Below, in pieces: positions 28,076 to 40,278 of a DNA stretch of 64,000 bases. The translations under genes and the position numbers were made by a program. Location of the stretch: NCBI RefSeq assembly GCF_029319185.1, contig NZ_CP119754.1:1488001-1552000 (forward strand). The letters run 5' to 3'. The first letter of the stretch is position 1. Every line of letters begins with the position of its first letter. The notes under the pieces are model-generated. The model did not search any database, was not told the DNA's origin, and was given only the letters and a program-made list of their open reading frames with translations. The stretch is from Superficieibacter sp. HKU1 (GTDB taxonomy: Bacteria > Pseudomonadota > Gammaproteobacteria > Enterobacterales > Enterobacteriaceae).

Positions 28076-28202
28076 TGTTTTTTTAAACAATGCTTGATTC
28101 ACTTTGTTACAGATTGCTATTGTGTCTGCGCCGCAAATGTCCGTTAATAGACTCTGGTCTTTGTGGCGTATTACGCAGCCTGTTTTTTTGAAGAAGGTAT
28201 CT

Positions 28203-28406
28203 ATGGGTGAGATAAGCATTACCAAACTGCTGGTGGTTGCAGCACTGATTGTTCTGGTGTTTGGTACGAAGAAACTACGTACGCTGGGCGGAGACCTGGG
28301 CACGGCAATCAAGGGCTTCAAGAAAGCCATGAACGATGACGACGCTGCGGCGAAGAAAAGCGCAGAAGAGGATATTCCGGCAGAACGGATCACGCATAAA
28401 GAGTAA
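28203..28406 (+). CDS. tatE: Sec-independent protein translocase subunit TatE
   Basis: This 67-residue TatA-family protein has a short N-terminal membrane helix ([18 protein letters not shown]), the [10 protein letters not shown] hinge, the amphipathic helix [13 protein letters not shown] and an acidic tail. It can substitute for TatA in the twin-arginine translocase. GAAGGTATCT precedes the ATG. Position between ybeM and lipA matches E. coli. Confidence 0.95.
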   Translation: MGEISITKLLVVAALIVLVFGTKKLRTLGGDLGTAIKGFKKAMNDDDAAAKKSAEEDIPAERITHKE

Positions 28407-28426
28407 CGGCAACGCGAAGGCTTGCG

Positions 28427-28460
28427 AAAAAAACCGGCACTATCTGAGGCCGGTTTTTTT
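28427..28460. terminator. Bidirectional terminator between tatE and lipA
   Basis: The stem AAAAAACCGGC / GCCGGTTTTTT is flanked by A-runs on one side and T-runs on the other. It can stop tatE transcription on the plus strand and lipA on the minus strand. Confidence 0.9.
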
Positions 28461-28488
28461 ATGCTAAATGTAAGCGGCTGTATCTCGC

Positions 28489-29454
28489 TTATTTAACCTC
28501 AATCCCTTTTGCCTGCAAATCGGCGTGGTAAGACGAACGGACAAATGGACCACAGGCGGCATGGGTAAAGCCCATCGCCAGCGCTTCGGCTTTCATTTCA
28601 TCAAACTCATCCGGGCTCACGTAACGTTGCACCGCCAGGTGATGACGGCTCGGTTGCAGGTACTGACCGAGAGTCAGCATCGTTACGCCATGGCGACGCA
28701 GGTCGCGCATCACGTCAATGATTTCGGCATTGGTTTCGCCAAGACCTACCATCAGGCCCGATTTGGTCGGGATTTCCGGGTGCGCTTCTTTAAAACGCTC
28801 CAGCAGCTTCAGCGACCAGTTGTAATCTGCGCCGGGGCGAACCTGGCGATAAACGCGCGGCACGTTTTCGAGGTTGTGGTTAAACACATCTGGTGGCGTG
28901 GCATTGAGGATTTCCAGCGCCCGATCCATGCGGCCACGGAAGTCCGGGACCAGCGTTTCGATGCGAATGGACGGGCTCTTCTCGCGGATCGCCGTAATAC
29001 AATCGGCGAAGTGCTGAGCGCCACCGTCACGTAGATCGTCGCGATCGACAGAAGTAATCACCACGTAGCGCAGCGCCATATCGGCAATTGTCTGCGCCAG
29101 CTTTTGCGGTTCGCCCGCGTCAGGGGTGACCGGACGGCCATGCGCCACGTCGCAGAACGGGCAGCGACGGGTACAAATGGCACCGAGGATCATAAAGGTC
29201 GCGGTACCGTGGTTAAAACATTCTGCCAGGTTAGGGCAGGAGGCTTCTTCACACACGGAGTGCAGGCCGTTTTTGCGCATTGCCGCTTTGATACCCTGGA
29301 TACGAGAGGAGTCAGCCGGAAGCTTGATTTTCATCCATTCCGGTTTTCTCAACATCTCGGTACGCTCGGTAGCGACGTTTTTAACCGGGATAAGGGCCAT
29401 TTTATCGGCGTCGCGGTACTTAACGCCGCGTTCCATCACAATGGGTTTACTCAT
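28489..29454 (-). CDS. lipA: Lipoyl synthase (radical SAM)
   Basis: The 321-residue protein equals E. coli LipA in length. The auxiliary [4Fe-4S] cluster ligands are in [12 protein letters not shown], the radical SAM ligands in [10 protein letters not shown], and the C-terminal RSSY supplies the serine ligand. It inserts two sulfur atoms into octanoyl groups on lipoyl-dependent proteins, following LipB. Confidence 0.98.
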   Translation of the reverse strand: MSKPIVMERGVKYRDADKMALIPVKNVATERTEMLRKPEWMKIKLPADSSRIQGIKAAMRKNGLHSVCEEASCPNLAECFNHGTATFMILGAICTRRCPFCDVAHGRPVTPDAGEPQKLAQTIADMALRYVVITSVDRDDLRDGGAQHFADCITAIREKSPSIRIETLVPDFRGRMDRALEILNATPPDVFNHNLENVPRVYRQVRPGADYNWSLKLLERFKEAHPEIPTKSGLMVGLGETNAEIIDVMRDLRRHGVTMLTLGQYLQPSRHHLAVQRYVSPDEFDEMKAEALAMGFTHAACGPFVRSSYHADLQAKGIEVK

Positions 29455-29663
29455 AGCATGCGTGTTCCAGTTGCGGATAACGGGGGAAAACGTTTCTATT
29501 CAATGAAATGTCGTATTTATCAACTATTTTTGAATAAACTCCACGCAGTATACCATTGATAGCGAGGGGAAAGCAGCCTGCCAGGACAGCTATTTGTAAA
29601 ATAGTTGTTGTTTTTGTTCACATGCCCTGGCGAAAGTGAATAACGTTTTTTTACTGATAAAGG

Positions 29664-30617
29664 TCAGAACGCCTGACGAATTGCGTTTATGACGTTTTGT
29701 AAAATGGGATCGCGCAGGCTCAGCTTATTGTAATGCAACGAGAATTCCAGTTTTTCCTCATTCAGCGGCGGATAGTCAATCACACGCAACGGCCAGCAGG
29801 AGGCAAAAAGACCGTGGATGCGGGCAGGCATGAGCCCGATAAGATCGCTGTCCGCAATCAGCGCTGCGATGGTAAACAAGTTATAGCTGCTAAAACTGAC
29901 CTGCCGGTCCGGGAAGAGCTCATAAATGCGTTTACGCAGGTCGCTGTGGCTTTGTCCGTCCACCATTAATAGCGTATGTTCATACTGACGCAGCGTATCG
30001 GCATTCATCGGCTGCTCGAGCGCCGGATGCCCCTCGCGACAGACCAGTACCAGTTGGTCGGTATAAAGAACGTGATGGGCCAGCGCACGGGCGGTGATGA
30101 CGTAACTGTCGATGACTAAATCGGCCTGAAACTGGCTCAATTTGTTGATAGCGTCTGTCACCGGAATATTGCGCAACAGCAGCTGGGGAAATTCTTTTCT
30201 GACCGCTTTATGAATGGTCGGCATTACCAGCGCGCCTACGGAAGAAGAGGTGGCAATCGTGATGGTCCGCTGTTTGTCATAGCTGCCGGTTAAATCCAGC
30301 GCGCCGAGGATCGACTCCATGCCCTGACTAATATACTCATGGAGATGGCTGGCGTAGGCAGTGGGAGTGACGCCCTGGCCTTTACGAATAAAAAGAGGAT
30401 CGGGAAATATAGCGCGCAGTTTCTGAATCGACTGGCTAATAGCCGACGGCGTCAGATTCAAAATTTTGGCGGCGTTAACAATTCCTTTATGCACATACAC
30501 TGCCTCAAAAATAGTCAACAGGTTGAGGTCAATATTGCGGAGCGTGCGGAATATTTGCGGGTTATCATCCTCACGCAATGGTTTTATTCGTTTTTCTGGC
30601 AGATCGTTGTAATCCAC
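29664..30617 (-). CDS. ybeF: LysR-family transcriptional regulator YbeF
   Basis: This 317-residue LysR-type protein has its helix-turn-helix at about residues 29-88 (KGIVNAAKILNLTPSAISQS) and a C-terminal effector-binding domain. It lies between lipA and lipB as in E. coli. It resembles YbdO in its first domain (both have LNLL.IFE and the TPSAxSQS helix), so the two belong to the same LysR subgroup. Targets are unknown. About 290 bp upstream hold no gene. Confidence 0.88.
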   Translation of the reverse strand: MDYNDLPEKRIKPLREDDNPQIFRTLRNIDLNLLTIFEAVYVHKGIVNAAKILNLTPSAISQSIQKLRAIFPDPLFIRKGQGVTPTAYASHLHEYISQGMESILGALDLTGSYDKQRTITIATSSSVGALVMPTIHKAVRKEFPQLLLRNIPVTDAINKLSQFQADLVIDSYVITARALAHHVLYTDQLVLVCREGHPALEQPMNADTLRQYEHTLLMVDGQSHSDLRKRIYELFPDRQVSFSSYNLFTIAALIADSDLIGLMPARIHGLFASCWPLRVIDYPPLNEEKLEFSLHYNKLSLRDPILQNVINAIRQAF

Positions 30618-30870
30618 GCTTAGGCTCCATTTTCATCCACAGTATGAATGATAGTTGATGCAAATCTTGTTGTTATTATCGTCTCAATTATCGCAAGGGT
30701 GAATGATCTTTATCTTAAATATTAAAAAGTTACCTGTATCTGAGAGCGGCAGATCCCCCTCGCGTCAAAAAAGCACCGCGCTCTGCTCCTTTCCAACTCA
30801 TTCATAATTAAAGCAAAATGAAAATATAGAAAGTTCAGGAGGTTGTAAAGAAAAAAGGGGGTAAAGCGGG

Positions 30871-30896
30871 GGCGGACGCTAACTTAACGCTCCGCC
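30871..30896 (-). terminator. Hairpin after lipB
   Basis: On the minus strand GGCGGAGCG pairs with CGTCCGCC (one mismatch) around an AT-rich loop, a few bases past the lipB stop. A T-run appears only about 15 bases later, so terminator strength is uncertain. Confidence 0.4.
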
Positions 30897-30908
30897 ATGC
30901 TTAATAAG

Positions 30909-31550
30909 TTAAGTAGGGATATATTCAAAGCCTGGATTGTTTAGCAGCGCTAAAAAATGCTCTACTAATACAGGGGAAATAGAATCGGGGCTGGCATCGT
31001 TTATCCATTCACTGACCTGCGCCATTTCCATTCCCGCATAGCCACAGGGATTAATGCGCAGAAAAGGAGAGAGGTCCATCGCAATATTCAGTGCCAGACC
31101 GTGAAATGAGCATCCTTTACGAATGCGCAGCCCCAGCGAGCAAATTTTCTTTTCACCGACGTAAACGCCCGGCGCATCGGCTCGCGGGTGAGCGTCGATG
31201 GCAAACTGTGCCAGCGTGTTTACCACGGTTTGTTCGAGCAGCGTGACCAGCTCACGGACGCCCAGTTTACGGCGCTTCAGATTAAGCAGGACATACATGA
31301 CCTGCTGACCCGGTCCGTGATAGGTCACCTGACCACCCCGGTCGCTCTGAATAACGGGAATATCACCGGGGACCAACACGTGTTCGGCTTTGCCGGCCTG
31401 GCCCTGAGTGAAAACCGGCAGATGTTCAACCAGCCAGATCTCGTCCGGCGTATTTTCATCGCGGGTATCGGTAAAATCGTGCATCGCCTGCGAGACGGCT
31501 TCATACGGCTGAAGGCCGAGGCGGCGAATAAGGATGGTGTCCTGAAGCAA
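30909..31550 (-). CDS. lipB: Octanoyl-[ACP]:protein N-octanoyltransferase LipB
   Basis: The 213-residue protein carries the LipB signatures: [16 protein letters not shown] with the substrate-binding loop, [16 protein letters not shown] with the catalytic Lys, and the active-site Cys in [10 protein letters not shown]. It transfers octanoate from ACP to lipoyl domains ahead of LipA. The start is TTG at 31550; E. coli lipB also uses TTG. It is 94 bp downstream of ybeD. Confidence 0.96.
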   Translation of the reverse strand: MLQDTILIRRLGLQPYEAVSQAMHDFTDTRDENTPDEIWLVEHLPVFTQGQAGKAEHVLVPGDIPVIQSDRGGQVTYHGPGQQVMYVLLNLKRRKLGVRELVTLLEQTVVNTLAQFAIDAHPRADAPGVYVGEKKICSLGLRIRKGCSFHGLALNIAMDLSPFLRINPCGYAGMEMAQVSEWINDASPDSISPVLVEHFLALLNNPGFEYIPT

Positions 31551-31644
31551 AACGGGATCTCCGGGGAAACGCAGTATCGGGATGCCGGGGATTATATCAT
31601 AGCGGGATATGAGTTACCCGGCGGGGACCGGGTAACTGAATGAT

Positions 31645-31908
31645 TTACAGTACCATCCGAACAATATCAATGTTGCCCAGCTCTTCATAGAGCGTCTCAA
31701 CCTGCTCAATATGGGTCGCGTTAATCGTGATGGAGACCGAGTGGTAGTTGCCTTTGCTACTCGGCTTTATCTGCGGAGAGTAATCACCAGGCGCATGGCG
31801 CTGTACCACTTCGACCACCTGATCAACCAGCTCAGGTTTAGCCAGACCCATCACCTTATAGGTAAAAGAGGTAGGGAATTCCAGCAGTTCGTTCAGTTTG
31901 GTTTTCAT
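31645..31908 (-). CDS. ybeD: YbeD, DUF493 family protein
   Basis: This 87-residue protein begins [20 protein letters not shown], the highly conserved YbeD/DUF493 sequence, and has an ACT-like fold by homology. It sits between lipB and dacA as in most gammaproteobacteria. A role in lipoate or lipid metabolism has been suggested from context only. Confidence 0.95.
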   Translation of the reverse strand: MKTKLNELLEFPTSFTYKVMGLAKPELVDQVVEVVQRHAPGDYSPQIKPSSKGNYHSVSITINATHIEQVETLYEELGNIDIVRMVL

Positions 31909-31923
31909 GTCAGCTCCGGCAAT

Positions 31924-31959
31924 ACAAAAAAGAATAACTCCCAGGGGAATGGGAGTTAT
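31924..31959 (-). terminator. Rho-independent terminator after dacA
   Basis: A 10-bp stem ATAACTCCCA / TGGGAGTTAT with a 6-base loop is followed on the minus strand by TCTTTTTTG. It separates dacA from ybeD. Confidence 0.93.
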
Positions 31960-32010
31960 CAGGATAAATAGTATATGGGGATGTCATCCCGTTTTTCAAT
32001 AGGCTAAATA

Positions 32011-33225
32011 TTAACCAAACCAGTGGTGGAACATTAGCTTGATATAATCAATGATGTTGCCGAAGAAATTCCCTTCCGGGATCTCCTGGAGCACGACCAG
32101 CGGACGCTGTTCAATGATTTTACCGTCCAGCTGGAAGTTAATGGTGCCGACGACCTGATTCTTTTGCAGGGGAGCATGCAGCTCCGGGGTAGTCAGCACG
32201 TAGCTGGCTTTAAGATCTTTCATCCGACCGCGCGGAATGGTCAGGTAGACGTCTTTATCAACGCCAAGAGAGGCGCGATCGCTGTCGCCGAACCAGGCAG
32301 GTTCAGAGGCAAATTCTTTACCTGCTTTCAATGGATTAACCGTTTCGAAGAAGCGGAAGCCCCAGGTCAGCAGTTTTTTACTTTCCGTCTCGCGGCCTTT
32401 AAAGGTGCGACCCCCCATTACCGCAGAGATCAGGCGCATCTGGCCTTCCGTCGCCGAGGCCACGAGGTTATAGCCCGCTTTCTCGGTATGGCCGGTTTTG
32501 ATGCCGTCAACGTTCAGACTGTTATCCCACAGCAGGCCGTTACGGTTGGTTTGACGAATACCGTTAAACGTAAACTCCTTTTCTTTATAGATAGAGTATT
32601 CGTTCGGTACGTCGCGGATCAGTGCCTGACCAATCAGCGCCATATCGCGGGCAGAGCTATATTGCCCTTCAGCATCCAGGCCGTGAACGGTCTGGAAGTG
32701 GGTGTTTTTTAGCCCCAGCGCCCCGACATAGCTGTTCATCAGGCCAACGAAGGCGTCCTGGCTACCCGCAGCGAAATCGGCCATCGCTACGCAGGCATCG
32801 TTACCTGACTGCAGGTTAATGCCACGGATAAGTTGCGAGACCGGCACCTGCATACCTGGTTTCAGGAACATCAGGGAAGAACCTTTAAATACCGGGTTGC
32901 CGGTGGCCCACGCGTCGTTATTGATGGTGACCAGATCGCTTTCTTTGAACTTACCGGCTTTCATTGCCTGTCCAATAACGTAGCTGGTCATCATTTTGGT
33001 CAGGCTTGCCGGATCGCGTCGTGCGTCAGCATTTTGTTCTGCCAGGACCTTACCTGAGTTGTAATCAATCAGGATGTAGGATTCAGCGTCGATCTGCGGA
33101 ACGCCCGGGATCATGGTTTTAATGTTCAGATCGTCAGCATGCGCGGCAGTAGCAAGCGTGGCAATGGACAGGACTGAGGTGAGCGCAAGGCGCTGCACGG
33201 AACGAACGGAGAAAGTGGTCTTCAT
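32011..33225 (-). CDS. dacA: D-alanyl-D-alanine carboxypeptidase PBP5
   Basis: The 404-residue protein has a signal peptide ending near AHADD, the serine motif SLTKM, the SGNDA motif and KTG in [14 protein letters not shown]-terminal beta domain follows, and the sequence ends in an amphipathic anchor ([13 protein letters not shown]). It trims pentapeptides of peptidoglycan on the outer face of the inner membrane. It is transcribed as its own unit, with a terminator downstream and rlpA 138 bp upstream. Confidence 0.98.
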   Translation of the reverse strand: MKTTFSVRSVQRLALTSVLSIATLATAAHADDLNIKTMIPGVPQIDAESYILIDYNSGKVLAEQNADARRDPASLTKMMTSYVIGQAMKAGKFKESDLVTINNDAWATGNPVFKGSSLMFLKPGMQVPVSQLIRGINLQSGNDACVAMADFAAGSQDAFVGLMNSYVGALGLKNTHFQTVHGLDAEGQYSSARDMALIGQALIRDVPNEYSIYKEKEFTFNGIRQTNRNGLLWDNSLNVDGIKTGHTEKAGYNLVASATEGQMRLISAVMGGRTFKGRETESKKLLTWGFRFFETVNPLKAGKEFASEPAWFGDSDRASLGVDKDVYLTIPRGRMKDLKASYVLTTPELHAPLQKNQVVGTINFQLDGKIIEQRPLVVLQEIPEGNFFGNIIDYIKLMFHHWFG

Positions 33226-33362
33226 GGTCAGAAAAACGACATCCGTGATGGAGTTAAAAAAAGTGCCCTACTATAGCAAAAGCTATACGGACCGGCATCT
33301 GACATTGCGCATGACTTTGTTAATGTCGTTTACATAAGCTGACAAAGTCAGATGCCACTCAG

Positions 33363-34508
33363 TTAATTTGCGCCAGTGATGAACGACTGGAGCTGTGCTT
33401 CGTTTTGCAAACGCTGCTGTAACGCGCTGGCGTCAGCTTTTGAACTGAACGGACCCAGTTGAATACGCCATACCGCGCCGTTTTGCGTGACCCGACCCGG
33501 CACGGAAAATTGCTGTGCGAGTCGCTGCTGATACTGCTGCGCACGGGTCTGATCGCTGACCGCGCCGACCTGAACGACGTAGTTACCGCTGGCGGCAGGG
33601 GCGGCAGCGGGAGCGGTTGCCGCAGGCGCTGCCGGCGTGGCAACATTGCCCGGCGCGCTGACCGGTGCTGCCGGGGTCGCTGGTGCAGCGGCAGGTTGTG
33701 CCGCTACTGGCGGTGTTGCTGGCTCACTGCTCTCCAGTACGCCAGAGCTAAGCGTCGTTGGCGCACCGAGGAAACCGCTGCTTTTCACCGGCGCACCAGG
33801 TCCACCATCTTCAGACTGTAAGGTATCATTGCTGATTGCCCGAACATCGCTATCAGACGGCTGTATGGCTTGCGGTGCAGAAGAGGCGTTACCCATACCG
33901 CCGCTGAGATCGGGGCGATCCGGGAGAGCATAGGTCTGCTTCGCCACGGTGGTACAGGCCATCCCAGGTCCGGAAAGCGTGCCATCTTGTGCAACGATAA
34001 TCGTATCAATACGCACTTTGGTATTGTTGGAGGTATTCAGACGGTCGGCCGCCGCCCGTGAAAGCGAAATCACGCGATCGTTGCCATAGGGACCACGGTC
34101 GTTAATCCGCACCACAATCATCCTGCCGTTCGCGGTATTGGTTATCCGCGCATAGCTGGGGATCGGCAGCGTTGGATGCGCGGCGGTGAGCTGCATCGGA
34201 TCAAACGTCTCTCCTGAGGCAGTCAGGTTGCTACCCGGTTCGGCATCATAAATCGCCGCCAGTCCTGCCTGGCTAAAGCGTGAAGGATCCTGCACGATTT
34301 GGTATTTTTTACCATCGCGTTCATAGTCCTGATTTACCGTCGCGTTCAGAGGTTCGTAGCGTGGATCGGCCCCACTAATCTCTGTTGTCGGACCATTACA
34401 GACCGCTGGCTGCGGCGCAGCAACATTTTGCTGCTGCTGATTCCCGGTATCCGTACAGGCTGCCAGTAGTCCTGCTGCTATGCAGATCCCAAGCCATTGC
34501 TTACGCAT
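33363..34508 (-). CDS. rlpA: Septal-ring lytic transglycosylase RlpA (lipoprotein)
   Basis: From ATG 34508 the 381-residue protein begins MRKQWLGICIAAGLLAAC with a lipobox Cys at residue 18. A double-psi beta-barrel domain follows (about 75-165; RITNTANGRMIVVRINDRGP). Then comes a long Pro/Ala-rich linker (about 220-305) and a C-terminal SPOR domain (NYVVQVGAVSDQTRAQQYQQ). The SPOR domain binds denuded glycan at the septum. The linker is longer and more Ala-rich than in the E. coli protein (362 aa). An upstream in-frame extension overlaps mrdB and lacks a lipobox, so it is unlikely. Confidence 0.95.
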   Translation of the reverse strand: MRKQWLGICIAAGLLAACTDTGNQQQQNVAAPQPAVCNGPTTEISGADPRYEPLNATVNQDYERDGKKYQIVQDPSRFSQAGLAAIYDAEPGSNLTASGETFDPMQLTAAHPTLPIPSYARITNTANGRMIVVRINDRGPYGNDRVISLSRAAADRLNTSNNTKVRIDTIIVAQDGTLSGPGMACTTVAKQTYALPDRPDLSGGMGNASSAPQAIQPSDSDVRAISNDTLQSEDGGPGAPVKSSGFLGAPTTLSSGVLESSEPATPPVAAQPAAAPATPAAPVSAPGNVATPAAPAATAPAAAPAASGNYVVQVGAVSDQTRAQQYQQRLAQQFSVPGRVTQNGAVWRIQLGPFSSKADASALQQRLQNEAQLQSFITGAN

Positions 34509-34518
34509 TGCGCACCTC

Positions 34519-35631
34519 TTACACGCTTTTTGACAACATTTTCCTGTGAGTATGGATCGACATAACGATACCAAACCCGGCCATGAGTACAATCAGGGCA
34601 GATCCCCCGTAGCTCACCAGCGGCAACGGAACGCCTACCACCGGTAAGATACCACTCACCATACCAATATTTACAAACACATATACGAATAAAATCAACA
34701 TCAGGCCACCGGCCATGACCCGGCCAAAGGTGGTTTGTGCGCGTGCAGCGATCCACAACCCGCGCATAATCAGTAATACGTACAGCGCCAGCAGGACCAG
34801 GAAGCCTACCAGTCCAAGTTCTTCTGCCAGCACCGCAAAGATAAAGTCAGTGTGGCGTTCGGGTAAAAACTCAAGCTGGGACTGCGTGCCGTGCAGCCAT
34901 CCTTTACCCCTAAGTCCGCCGGAACCGATGGCAATTTTCGACTGTATAATATGATAGCCTGCGCCCAGCGGATCGGTTTCCGGATCGAGCAGCATCATCA
35001 CGCGCTGGCGCTGATAATCGTGCATCAGGAAGAACCACAGGATGGGAATAAACGCGGCAATCAGCAGCGCGGCAATGCCAATCAGCTTCCAGCTTAACCC
35101 GGACAGGAACAGCACAAACAGACCGGAAAGGGCGATAAGAATGGATGTCCCGAGGTCGGGCTGCGCCGCCACCAGCAACGTGGGCATAAAGATAAGCACC
35201 AGGGCGATGGCCGTGTTCTTTAACGAGGGCGGACAGACGTCGCGGTTAATAAAGCGGGCGACCATCAGCGGCACGGCGATTTTGGCGATTTCCGACGGCT
35301 GGAAGCGCACCACGCCTAAATCCAGCCAGCGCTGCGCGCCTTTAGAAATCGCCCCAAAGGCATCGACCGCGATCAATAAAATGACGCAGAAAATATAGAG
35401 ATAGGGGGCCCAGCCTTCGTAAACCCGGGGCGGGATCTGCGCCATGACGACCATCATCACCAGCCCCATCGCGATCTGGCCAATTTTGCGTTCCATCATG
35501 CCAATGTCCTGGCCGCTGGCGCTCCAGATCACCAGTGAGCTGTAGACCAGCAGCGCGAGGACGATCAGCATCATCGTGGGATCGATATGGATTTTGTCCC
35601 AGAACGACTTTTTATTTGGATTATCGGTCAT
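34519..35631 (-). CDS. mrdB: Peptidoglycan glycosyltransferase RodA (SEDS family)
   Basis: This 370-residue polytopic SEDS protein has about ten membrane helices. The catalytic Asp region is [11 protein letters not shown] and the family signature near the end is [17 protein letters not shown]. With PBP2 it polymerises glycan in the elongasome. It starts two bases after mrdA ends and is 10 bp from rlpA, forming the rod-shape operon. Confidence 0.98.
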   Translation of the reverse strand: MTDNPNKKSFWDKIHIDPTMMLIVLALLVYSSLVIWSASGQDIGMMERKIGQIAMGLVMMVVMAQIPPRVYEGWAPYLYIFCVILLIAVDAFGAISKGAQRWLDLGVVRFQPSEIAKIAVPLMVARFINRDVCPPSLKNTAIALVLIFMPTLLVAAQPDLGTSILIALSGLFVLFLSGLSWKLIGIAALLIAAFIPILWFFLMHDYQRQRVMMLLDPETDPLGAGYHIIQSKIAIGSGGLRGKGWLHGTQSQLEFLPERHTDFIFAVLAEELGLVGFLVLLALYVLLIMRGLWIAARAQTTFGRVMAGGLMLILFVYVFVNIGMVSGILPVVGVPLPLVSYGGSALIVLMAGFGIVMSIHTHRKMLSKSV

Positions 35632-35633
35632 GA

Positions 35634-37535
35634 TTATTGGTCCTCCGCCGCCGTTGACGCCGGGTTTTCTGCTGGCAGAACGGTGTTGTTATCACCGAGC
35701 ATAATATGGTCGAGTATCTGGCGCATAATGGTCCCGACGGCCGGACCCGCACCGCCGTTTTCCAGAATGATGGCAACCGCAACGCGTGGATTATCATAGG
35801 GCGCGAAGGCGGTCATTAACTTATGGTCGCGCAGGCGTTCGGCAATCTTATGCGCGTTATAGGTTTCATTCGCCTTCAGGCCAAAGACCTGGGCCGTACC
35901 GGATTTTGCCGCCACTTTATACGGCGCATTCATAAAGTATTTATGCCCGGTGCCGTTAGGGCGGTTCGCCACACCGTACATGCCATCTTTGGCAATTTCC
36001 CAGTAGCCCGAATGAATATCGCCCACCGGCGGCTGTTGCGGCTGCACCCAGGGAACCTGTTTGCCATTCTCCATTGTGCTCATCAGAAAGTGAGGGATCT
36101 TCACCACGCCGTCGTTAATCAGGATCATCATCGCCTTATTCATCTGGATCGGCGTCGCGGTCCAGTAGCCCTGACCGATACCGACCGGAATGGTATCGCC
36201 CTGATACCAGGGTTTTTTAAAGCGTTTCTGCTTCCATTCGCGGGTTGGCATATTGCCAGAGCGTTCTTCCGCGAGGTCGATGCCGGTATAATGGCCGTAG
36301 CCAAATTTGCCCATCCACTCGGAAAGGCGATCGATGCCCATGTCATAGGCGACCTGGTAGAAGAAGGTATCCGCGGACTCTTCCAGCGATTTGGTCACAT
36401 TAAGATGACCATGGCCCCATTTTTTCCAGTCACGATAGCGTTTTTCCGAGCCGGGCAGCTGCCACCAGCCGGGATCGAACAGGCTGGTATTGCGCGTGAT
36501 CACGCCTGCGCTCAGCGCGGAAACGGCAACGTAGGGTTTTACCGTCGAGGCCGGAGGGTAGACGCCCTGGGTCGCACGGTTTACCAGCGGCGTGTTGGGA
36601 TCGTTCAGCAGCGAGGCGTAATCTTTGCTGGAAATACCGTCAACAAACAGATTCGGGTTGTAGCTTGGCATAGACACCAGCGCCAGAATATCGCCGTTGC
36701 GGGGATCGGTCACTACCACCGCCGCGCGGCTGCCCGCCAGCAGGGTTTCAATATAGGTTTGTAGCTTGAGGTCAATGGTCAGGTAGATATCGTGCCCGGC
36801 CTGCGGCGGCACTTCTTTAAGCTGGCGAATAACGCGGCCGCGGTTGTTAACTTCAACCTCTTCATAGCCGGTCTGGCCGTGCAGGACATCTTCATAATAA
36901 CGCTCAATGCCAAGTTTGCCGATATCATGCGTCGCGGCGTAGTTTGCCAGTTTGTCTTCTTTATCCAGCCGCTCAACGTCTTTATCGTTAATTTTTGAGA
37001 CGTAGCCAATGACGTGCGTCAGGGCGGAACCATACGGATAGTAGCGACGTTTATAGCCCTTTACCTCAACGCCGGGAAAACGGTATTGATTCACCGCGAA
37101 GCGGGCTACCTGAACTTCTGTCAGGTTGGTTTTCACCGGAATAGAGGTAAAGCGATGCGAGCGGCTACGCTCTTTTTTAAAGTTGGCAATGTCTTCATCG
37201 TTCAGATCGACCACCTCACGCAGGGCGTCGAGAGTCTGCTGCACGTTGTCGACCTTCTCCGGCATCATCTCAATCTGATAGATAGTCCGGTTTAGCGCCA
37301 GCGGCGTGCCGTTCCTGTCGTAGATAATGCCGCGGCTTGGGGCAATCGGCACCAGCTTAATGCGGTTTTCGTTAGAACGGGTCTGGTAATCGGTAAACCG
37401 ATTGATTTGCAGATTATAGAGATTGGCAACCAGCACGCCGGAAAGCAGCAAAATCCCCGTAAAGGCGACCAGCGCCCGGCGCACAAACAGCGCGGACTCA
37501 GCCGAATAGTCGCGAAAAGAATTCTGTAATTTCAT
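35634..37535 (-). CDS. mrdA: Penicillin-binding protein 2, elongation-specific transpeptidase
   Basis: At 633 residues this matches E. coli PBP2. A single N-terminal membrane helix (about 20-42) precedes the pedestal domain. The transpeptidase domain has the SxxK motif ASTVKPYVA, the SAD motif [10 protein letters not shown] and KSGTAQVFG. It cross-links peptidoglycan with RodA in the elongation complex. It follows rlmH by 27 bp. Confidence 0.98.
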   Translation of the reverse strand: MKLQNSFRDYSAESALFVRRALVAFTGILLLSGVLVANLYNLQINRFTDYQTRSNENRIKLVPIAPSRGIIYDRNGTPLALNRTIYQIEMMPEKVDNVQQTLDALREVVDLNDEDIANFKKERSRSHRFTSIPVKTNLTEVQVARFAVNQYRFPGVEVKGYKRRYYPYGSALTHVIGYVSKINDKDVERLDKEDKLANYAATHDIGKLGIERYYEDVLHGQTGYEEVEVNNRGRVIRQLKEVPPQAGHDIYLTIDLKLQTYIETLLAGSRAAVVVTDPRNGDILALVSMPSYNPNLFVDGISSKDYASLLNDPNTPLVNRATQGVYPPASTVKPYVAVSALSAGVITRNTSLFDPGWWQLPGSEKRYRDWKKWGHGHLNVTKSLEESADTFFYQVAYDMGIDRLSEWMGKFGYGHYTGIDLAEERSGNMPTREWKQKRFKKPWYQGDTIPVGIGQGYWTATPIQMNKAMMILINDGVVKIPHFLMSTMENGKQVPWVQPQQPPVGDIHSGYWEIAKDGMYGVANRPNGTGHKYFMNAPYKVAAKSGTAQVFGLKANETYNAHKIAERLRDHKLMTAFAPYDNPRVAVAIILENGGAGPAVGTIMRQILDHIMLGDNNTVLPAENPASTAAEDQ

Positions 37536-37562
37536 CCGCTGCTTAGTCTACCCTGATCATCA

Positions 37563-38030
37563 TTACTCGCGGTGGTAGGGGTGGTTAGTGGTGATACTCC
37601 ACGCCCGATAAAGGCTCTCAGCGACCAGTACCCGAACGAGGGGGTGGGGCAGGGTCAGCGTAGAGAGAGACCAGCTTTGTTCTGCCGCTGCTTTGCAGGC
37701 AGGAGACAGCCCTTCCGGCCCGCCGATTAACAGACTGACATCGCGGCCATCCTGTTTCCAGCGCTCCAGCTCAACGGCAAGCTGCGGCGTATCCCAGGGT
37801 TTACCGGGAATATCAAGGGTCACGATGCGATTTTTGCCAGCCGCAGCCAGCATCAGCTCACCCTCTTTATCGAGAATACGCTTGATATCCGCATTTTTGC
37901 CGCGTTTACCGGCGGGAATTTCCACCAGTTCAAACGGCATATCTTTGGGAAAGCGACGTAGATACTCTGTAAATCCGGCTTGCACCCAGTCCGGCATTTT
38001 GGTGCCGACGGCTACCAGTTGCAGCTTCAC
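37563..38030 (-). CDS. rlmH: 23S rRNA pseudouridine-1915 N3-methyltransferase RlmH
   Basis: This 155-residue SPOUT methyltransferase has the knot-forming segments [13 protein letters not shown] and [20 protein letters not shown]. It methylates pseudouridine 1915 in helix 69 of the 50S subunit on assembled ribosomes. It lies four bases after rsfS, as in E. coli. Confidence 0.98.
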   Translation of the reverse strand: MKLQLVAVGTKMPDWVQAGFTEYLRRFPKDMPFELVEIPAGKRGKNADIKRILDKEGELMLAAAGKNRIVTLDIPGKPWDTPQLAVELERWKQDGRDVSLLIGGPEGLSPACKAAAEQSWSLSTLTLPHPLVRVLVAESLYRAWSITTNHPYHRE

Positions 38031-38033
38031 GCA

Positions 38034-38603
<570 letters not shown>

Positions 38604-39245
38604 TTAGCGGTAAAGGCCCTGCTGATGAATATACTCCTCGACGGCGGACGGCAGCAGGTCATGACACGACTCCTGACGCGCCAGCCGCTCGCGGATTTGC
38701 GTGGAGGAGATGTTATACCACGGCGTTTCCGCCAGATAGATTTTCCCGGCGGGCAGAATATGCAGCGCTTGTGGATCGTGGATCAGATGGCGTTCAAGCC
38801 ACGCCTGGCGATCGGGATCGGGTAGCGTAGACGGGTAGCCCGGACGACGGCAGACGAGCAAATGTGCGTAGTCGAGAATGGTTTCGTAGCGGTGCCAGGT
38901 ATGAAAGGTCAGGAGCGAATCCTGGCCGATAATAAACGCCAGCGGTTTGTCTGCGCCTTGCTCCTCGCGCCACTCCTGTAACGTCTGCGAGGTCCAGGAG
39001 GGCGTATCACGGCGCAGCTCCCGCTCATCCAGGGTGAACAGCGGTTTATCGGCAATCGCCAGTTCAAGCATGATCTTACGCTGCTCGCTGCTCGCCACCG
39101 GCTGCGGGCGATGCGGCGGAACGTTATTGGGCATTAAGATTGTGCGATCCAGCCCCACCAGGTTAGCCAGGGTTTCAACGGGTTTCAGATGCCCGTAGTG
39201 AACTGGATCGAACGTGCCGCCAAACAAGGCCTGTAATCTGGTCAT
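38604..39245 (-). CDS. nadD: Nicotinate-mononucleotide adenylyltransferase NadD
   Basis: From ATG 39245 the 213-residue protein begins [20 protein letters not shown] with the nucleotidyltransferase [11 protein letters not shown] motif. The second motif is [11 protein letters not shown] near the C-terminus. It forms deamido-NAD from NaMN and ATP. The start lies one base from the holA stop, so the two are coupled. The longer in-frame extension would overlap holA and is unlikely. Confidence 0.97.
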   Translation of the reverse strand: MTRLQALFGGTFDPVHYGHLKPVETLANLVGLDRTILMPNNVPPHRPQPVASSEQRKIMLELAIADKPLFTLDERELRRDTPSWTSQTLQEWREEQGADKPLAFIIGQDSLLTFHTWHRYETILDYAHLLVCRRPGYPSTLPDPDRQAWLERHLIHDPQALHILPAGKIYLAETPWYNISSTQIRERLARQESCHDLLPSAVEEYIHQQGLYR

Positions 39246-39246
39246 A

Positions 39247-40278
39247 TCACCCGTCAATGAATATCTCTGCCAGCGCTTTATGACAGAGTAGCAGAGAAAG
39301 GCTTTCAAGGCTGGTCCACACGGACTGGCTGTAATCCTGCTTAAGCGTCAGTTCGGCGCGGCTTAACAGCGTTACCGCCTGACGCAGCTGATCCTCGCTA
39401 AGACGGTTGAGCGCGTCGCCAACCATCGCGCGGCGGTTTTGCCAGACGCGATATTTATCGAACAGAGAGCGTAGCGGCGTATGGGCCATCTGCCGTTTAA
39501 GGTTTACCAGCATCAGCAGTTCACGTTGCAGGGTGCGCAGCAGGATCGCCGGTTCGCTGGCTTCCAGCTGAAGCTGATGCAGGATATGCAGCGCACGTTT
39601 GCTTTTGCCAGCCAGTAGCGCATCGACCCAGTGGAACGGGGTAAAGTGCGCGGCATCGTTGACCGCCTGCTCGACGCGCGGCAGGGTCAGTTTCCCGTCC
39701 GGCCATAACAGAGCAAGCCGCTCCAGCGCCTGCGCCAGCGCCAGTAAATTGCCTTCGTAGCAGTAGCACAGCAACTGGCTGGCCGCGTCGTCTATCTGCA
39801 AATTGTTCTGCTTAGCGCGTGCGGCGAGCCAGCGCGGCAGTTGCGCCTGCTCCGGCGTCTGGCAGGTCACCAGCACCGAACGGTTGGCGAGGGCGGCGAT
39901 CCACGGCGCATTTTCCTGCGCTTTCGTCAGTTTGTTACCGCGCACGATCAGCAGCAGGTCGTCATGCAACAGGCTAACCAACGTCGATAGCGGTTCATTG
40001 AAAGGAGCGCCTGGCCCGTTTTCCGGCAGCAGAAGCGTCAGCGTCTGACGGCTGGCGAAAAGACTCATCGCCTGACAGAGTGAATAGAGGGCGTTCCAGT
40101 CGGTGCTGGCATCAAGGGTAAAGGTATGATATTCCTCAAACCCTTGCGCGACGGCAGCCTGACGCACCGCGTCCTGGCTTTCCTGTACCAGCAGAGGATC
40201 GTTTCCGAGAAGCAGATACGCCGCGCGCAGCCCTTCAGAGAGCTGCGCGCGGAGTTGTTCCGGGTACAACCGAATCAT
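39247..40278 (-). CDS. holA: DNA polymerase III delta subunit HolA
   Basis: At 343 residues this matches E. coli delta. It starts [20 protein letters not shown] and contains the clamp-opening segment [20 protein letters not shown]. It loads the beta clamp as part of the gamma complex. Its start overlaps the lptE stop and its end abuts nadD. Confidence 0.97.
   Translation of the reverse strand: MIRLYPEQLRAQLSEGLRAAYLLLGNDPLLVQESQDAVRQAAVAQGFEEYHTFTLDASTDWNALYSLCQAMSLFASRQTLTLLLPENGPGAPFNEPLSTLVSLLHDDLLLIVRGNKLTKAQENAPWIAALANRSVLVTCQTPEQAQLPRWLAARAKQNNLQIDDAASQLLCYCYEGNLLALAQALERLALLWPDGKLTLPRVEQAVNDAAHFTPFHWVDALLAGKSKRALHILHQLQLEASEPAILLRTLQRELLMLVNLKRQMAHTPLRSLFDKYRVWQNRRAMVGDALNRLSEDQLRQAVTLLSRAELTLKQDYSQSVWTSLESLSLLLCHKALAEIFIDG

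Noticed and set aside
34509..34592. N-terminal extension of rlpA by 28 codons
   Set aside because: It overlaps mrdB and would bury the lipoprotein signal; the ATG at 34508 starts a proper lipobox signal peptide.
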